From assembly GCA_013322215.1 (NCBI GenBank), contig JAAMEZ010000036.1:62001-126000 (forward strand): a stretch of DNA of 64,000 nt, in the 5' to 3' direction. This document shows, piece after piece, positions 60,679 through 64,000 of the stretch (the first letter of the stretch is position 1; every line of letters begins with the position of its first letter). The stretch comes from Martinezella rhizogenes (lineage in GTDB: Bacteria > Pseudomonadota > Alphaproteobacteria > Rhizobiales > Rhizobiaceae). The notes beneath the pieces were generated by a model, which searched no databases, was not told the origin of the DNA, and saw nothing but the letters and a program-made list of their open reading frames with translations. The translations under genes and the position numbers were made by a program.

Positions 60679-62046
60679 ATGAATGCAAGCGTGAACGCTG
60701 CCGGTCTCTCAGAGATGACATTTCCCCTTACCCCGCGCTCCATGCCGCATGTCCTGCTTTCGCTGATCCGCAATCCGCTTGACGCACTACCACCGGAAAT
60801 CTTTACCGAGCCCATGGTTTGCACCAAGGTGGGCGGCAAACTGCGGATCTATCTCGCGGATCCCGAGCTCATCTATCAGGCGCTGGTGCGCAATTCCGAT
60901 GCGCTCGGCAAGGGCGAGGATGTCCGTCGCGTGCTAGGCCCCGCACTCGGCAACGGCATTCTCACCTCCGATGGCGCCCATTGGAAATGGCAGCGCCAAT
61001 CGGTGGCCGGCGCTTTTCGCCACGAAAAGCTGCTGGAGCTCCAGCCGGCCATGATTGCGGCTGCCGGACGCAGGCGCGATCTCTGGCGCACTCATAAGAA
61101 CAGCTCCATCGACCTATGTCAGGAAATGATGCGCACCACCTTCGATATTATCGTCGATACGATGATGTCGGGCGGCGATGGCATCGATGTCGACAAGGTC
61201 GAGCGCAATATCACCAACTACCTCAAGCCGACCGGCTGGAAATTCGCGCTCGGCTTGCTTGGTCTACCCGACTGGATGCCACATCCCGGCAAGGAAAAGG
61301 CGCGATCAGCCGTCACCTTCCTGCGAACGACCCTTGGCGCGGTGATTGCCGAACGACGCCGCAGCGGCAAGGAAAGGAACGATCTGGTTTCCATGCTGCT
61401 TGACGCAGCCGACCCCGAAACCGGTCGCATGATGACAGATGAGGAGGTTATCGACAATCTGATGACCTTCATCACGGCCGGTCACGAGACGACGGCCCTC
61501 GGTCTTGCCTGGACCTTCCATCTTCTTGCCGGCCATCAAGACTGCCAGGCGAGGCTCTTCGAAGAGATCGCCACCGTGACCAAGGGCGGCCCCTTGACGG
61601 CCGAACATCTCGGCAAGCTCACCTATGCCAGGCAGGTCTTTTCCGAAGCCATGCGGCTTTATCCGCCGGCGCCGATCGTTTCGCGCGCAGTGATCCGCGA
61701 ATGTACCATCGGTACGCACACCATACCGGCCGGCACCATTATCTATGTACCAATCTACGCCGTGCATCATCATGCAGACCTTTGGGAAGACCCGCAGGTT
61801 TTCGATCCCGACCGCTTTGAGCCGGAGGTGGCAAGAAACCGCCATCGCTATGCCTTCATGCCTTTCGGCGCTGGTCCGCGCGTCTGCATCGGCAACGGCT
61901 TTGCGATGATGGAGGCTGTTGCGATCCTCGCCGTGCTCCTGCAAAGATTCCGCGTAACCGGCTCGAACGAGCCCTCACCCAAGCCGGTCATGAAGGTGAC
62001 ATTGCGGCCAATGCACCCACTGTCGATCAACCTCGTCGAACGATAG
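60679..62046 (+). CDS. Cytochrome P450 monooxygenase
   Basis: 455 aa with no signal peptide or membrane anchor. I-helix oxygen motif AGHETT (267-272), the ExxR pair EAMR (323-326), and the heme loop FGAGPRVCIG with C403 as axial ligand. The helix content resembles soluble bacterial P450s with a CYP4/CYP102-like C-terminal region. Start ATG 60679 is behind GGAGATAGAAG. It needs ferredoxin/reductase from elsewhere. It is controlled by the divergent TetR gene. The substrate is unknown (fatty acid, terpenoid or xenobiotic are all possible). Confidence 0.93.
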   Translation: MNASVNAAGLSEMTFPLTPRSMPHVLLSLIRNPLDALPPEIFTEPMVCTKVGGKLRIYLADPELIYQALVRNSDALGKGEDVRRVLGPALGNGILTSDGAHWKWQRQSVAGAFRHEKLLELQPAMIAAAGRRRDLWRTHKNSSIDLCQEMMRTTFDIIVDTMMSGGDGIDVDKVERNITNYLKPTGWKFALGLLGLPDWMPHPGKEKARSAVTFLRTTLGAVIAERRRSGKERNDLVSMLLDAADPETGRMMTDEEVIDNLMTFITAGHETTALGLAWTFHLLAGHQDCQARLFEEIATVTKGGPLTAEHLGKLTYARQVFSEAMRLYPPAPIVSRAVIRECTIGTHTIPAGTIIYVPIYAVHHHADLWEDPQVFDPDRFEPEVARNRHRYAFMPFGAGPRVCIGNGFAMMEAVAILAVLLQRFRVTGSNEPSPKPVMKVTLRPMHPLSINLVER

Positions 62047-62096
62047 GCGAGCCGCCCAGTTGCCTTAACGCAGACAGAAGCGAGAAGCGCCTCGCC

Positions 62097-63134
62097 TCAG
62101 CCGCCCCATGTCTGTTCGAGGACGCGAACCCAGTTTTGATGGGCGATCTTGGCAAGCGCCTGGTCATCAAACCCATGCGCACGCAGGGCGTCGATCAGCT
62201 TCGGCAGGCCGCTCGCATCGCCGAGTGCCGCTGGAATGGTCGTGCCGTCGAAATCGGAGCCGAGCGCGACATGCTCGATGCCGATGCGCTCGGCAATGTA
62301 AGCAACGTGGCGAACGAGAATTTCGAGCGGCGTATCGGTGTTCCTGACACCATCATCCCGCAGGAAGAGCACGCCGAAATTGATACCAACCAGGCCGCCG
62401 GTATCGCGGATCGCGTCGAGCTGCCTGTCGGTCAGATTGCGGCTATGCGGGCTGATGGCATGCGCGTTGGAATGCGAGGCGACCAGCGGCGCATTCGACA
62501 GTTTGGCGATATCCCAGAATCCCTGCTCGTTCATATGCGAGAGATCGATCATGATCCTGAGCTCGTTGCAGGCGCGGATCAGATCCTTGCCCGCATCGGT
62601 CAGGCCTGGGCCGATATCGGGCGTCGAAGGAAATCGGAAAGGCACACCATAGGCAAAGACATTGGGACGACTCCAGACAGGTCCAAGCGTGCGCAGGCCA
62701 GCCTGGTGCAGGACGTAGAGAGCATCGAGATCGGCCGCGACCGCTTCCGCACCTTCGATGTGGAACACCGCAGCGAACTGGCCTTCGGCAATCGACCGCC
62801 TGATATCACCGGCTGAGCGGCAAACCTTCACAGCTCCCTCGGACCGGGCTTCGATCGCAAGCAGAAGCCGTGCCATCGCTAAGGTTTCATTCAGGGCATC
62901 CGGTTGGGCAGGTGTTGCGAAATCGGCATTTTCAGCCTTTGGCTGATCCGGCGACGGGATGAATATGGCGCAGAGGCCGCCCGCGAGACCGCCACGGCGG
63001 GCGCGAGGCAGATCGATATGTCCGGCAGCTTCGCCATGCAGGAAAGCGTTGACGGAATTCAAGCCACCGCGACGCAGCCGAAGCAGCACGTCGTTATGGC
63101 CATCGAAGACGGGGATTATCGAGGATTCGGTCAT
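62097..63134 (-). CDS. Membrane dipeptidase-type metallopeptidase (M19)
   Basis: 345 aa. All five M19 zinc-site positions are visible: H13 and D15 in DGHND, E127 in FHIEGAE, H200 in IDLSHMNEQG, and H221 in SHSNAHAISP, with D294 in GSDFDGTT. There is no signal peptide, so it is cytoplasmic, as usual in bacteria. M19 enzymes cleave dipeptides, often with D- or dehydro-residues. It converges with the P450 gene but shares no operon with it. Family is sure; the substrate is not. Confidence 0.92.
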   Translation of the reverse strand: MTESSIIPVFDGHNDVLLRLRRGGLNSVNAFLHGEAAGHIDLPRARRGGLAGGLCAIFIPSPDQPKAENADFATPAQPDALNETLAMARLLLAIEARSEGAVKVCRSAGDIRRSIAEGQFAAVFHIEGAEAVAADLDALYVLHQAGLRTLGPVWSRPNVFAYGVPFRFPSTPDIGPGLTDAGKDLIRACNELRIMIDLSHMNEQGFWDIAKLSNAPLVASHSNAHAISPHSRNLTDRQLDAIRDTGGLVGINFGVLFLRDDGVRNTDTPLEILVRHVAYIAERIGIEHVALGSDFDGTTIPAALGDASGLPKLIDALRAHGFDDQALAKIAHQNWVRVLEQTWGG

Positions 63135-63707
63135 GTCTCATTCCAAAATTGCAGTTGATATCTGCCTAGGCAAGCTTGGCGGGATGGGCAACTACAAACT
63201 ACGCATAGGGTCTGTGAAACCGGAATTGGTCGTTTGCAAGACGCATTTTGAGAGAATCGCCGGAAAATACGCTAGTGATCGGGGGGTGCCAAGCCAGCGG
63301 CGACAAAAATGGAACAGTTTCGGACCGGTTTGCCATATCAGTCGCATCGAAAGAGCTCGTGCTTTCGCTTGGACGCGCTCGGATGCAGGACTTCGATGGT
63401 CATGCAACATGCGGCTTACAAAACGCACCGGCATGACGCAGGCCGGCCCCACGAGCGGTCATATTTTAGGACAATTGCAGCGGGAATATGGGTTTGGTGA
63501 CCCGTAAGGCTTGCCTTTTCAAAAAGGCGCAGCAAATGAAAGCCTTAGTATGATAGAAGAGCTAGGGATACGGCAGGGATTGCGGCATACCGACTAGCTG
63601 GAGAAGACAGCTCAAGGCAGGGTTCAAACCTTATTCGATCGAAGCAAGGAGCAGTTGCGGCTTGATCACGGATGAAGAGTTGACGGTGATGCTCATGTCC
63701 TGTGCTG
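63135..63707. other. Non-coding gap between dipeptidase and AraC genes
   Basis: About 570 bp. Open frames on both strands (for example 63192-63452 minus and 62959-63507 plus) have no ribosome site, family similarity or good codon pattern. I see no tRNA, repeat or clear palindrome. The right end probably holds the promoter of the AraC-type gene. Confidence 0.4.
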
Positions 63708-64000
63708 ATGGTGTTCGAGGAGACCGGATTGTCTGATTTCCGACGCGAAGAACGATCTGAATCTGCGTCAGACGAGACGAAGGGCCAGCCATGGCGCAAG
63801 GACAGGAAGTCCTCGCAATCTGACAGGCGGCGTTTTCCGCGATCGGAGGAAGCGACCACCGAGGAAGCCCTGCCTCCGCCAGCCTTGCAGCCTTTAAAGT
63901 TCTCAACGCGCGACATGGAGCCGGTCGAGCAATTTGCCGCCTGGCAAGCCTATGTCGCTCCCGTAGCCGATGTCCGGCTGCCGGATAATGTCTTGCCGGA
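63708..64000 (+). CDS. AraC-family regulator, 5' part only (cut by window edge)
   Basis: An open frame from ATG 63708 (weak ribosome site; GTG starts at 63702 and 63711 also possible) runs to the window end without a stop, about 97 codons. It contains LKFSTRDMEPVEQFAAWQAY and VAPVADVRLPD, the opening of the AraC N-terminal sensor domain (AraC_binding_2 type), preceded by a charged leader rich in Arg/Ser. The DNA-binding C-terminus lies beyond the window, so family placement relies on this segment only. Confidence 0.72.
   Translation, partial: MVFEETGLSDFRREERSESASDETKGQPWRKDRKSSQSDRRRFPRSEEATTEEALPPPALQPLKFSTRDMEPVEQFAAWQAYVAPVADVRLPDNVLP

Noticed and set aside
63192..63452. 86-codon minus-strand frame in the last gap
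   Set aside because: Weak start, no family, codon usage unlike neighbours.

Overview
The window looks like an accessory, catabolic stretch of a fast-growing rhizobium (Rhizobium/Agrobacterium group, Alphaproteobacteria). The evidence is high GC with strong GGAGG ribosome sites, many ATGA-coupled genes, numerous sugar ABC importers paired with LacI/GntR/ROK/Gfo-Idh genes, a BigR-Blh sulfide module, a short second FtsZ and a RIME1-like palindromic element. I see no rRNA, tRNA, insertion sequence or CRISPR array. A chromid or megaplasmid is likely, but this is inferred from gene content only.

Layout. 0-2.5 kb (minus): sulfide/persulfide operon blh-bigR-yeeE/yedE-DUF6691 behind an AT-rich operator. 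2.6-3.4 kb: an unknown two-repeat protein. 3.5-10.8 kb: LacI regulator diverging from a GH2 glycosidase and a CUT1 sugar importer (SBP, MalF-type, MalG-type) whose ATPase gene survives only as a 54-codon remnant. 10.9-19.2 kb: a CUT2 importer operon with two sugar isomerases, an inositol-2-dehydrogenase-like enzyme and an HTH-only RpiR protein, read away from a divergent LacI regulator. 20.1-33 kb: LacI regulator, esterase and dehydrogenase, then a ten-gene translationally coupled operon (CUT1 importer, two isomerases, dehydrogenase, hydrolase, RPE-like epimerase, ROK kinase, ATPase). 33.2-39.5 kb: membrane-anchored AraC regulator, serine hydrolase, polysaccharide-lyase-like protein, L,D-transpeptidase and small unknowns. 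39.6-45.2 kb: GntR regulator, a NanE-ROK fusion and another ATPase-less CUT1 importer, suggesting amino-sugar (ManNAc-type) use. 45.3-54.6 kb: a liv-type importer diverging from GntR(FCD), DUF3830, TIGR04076, aldo/keto reductase, NTF2-like, Liv-type SBP and FAD oxidoreductase genes, apparently one unassigned catabolic system. 54.8-59.7 kb: SfnB-like and DszC-like flavoenzymes plus an orphan sugar-type SBP around a truncated FtsZ paralogue. 59.9-64 kb: TetR and P450 sharing a tandem palindromic operator, an M19 dipeptidase, and the start of an AraC regulator running off the window.

Common themes. (1) Transport and catabolic genes are packaged with their own regulator, usually divergent, and several of these promoters contain good inverted repeats. 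(2) Five of the six substrate-binding-protein genes are followed immediately by a large stem-loop before the next gene. (3) Three CUT1 importers are present but there is only one intact CUT1 ATPase (31878-32963), which suggests sharing. The best candidates for undescribed biology are the ten-gene operon at 23.4-33 kb, the DUF3830/TIGR04076 cluster at 45.3-54.6 kb, the NanE-ROK fusion that has lost its zinc cysteines, and the TetR-P450 pair with its double operator. All functions are read from sequence motifs and context; no database search was run.
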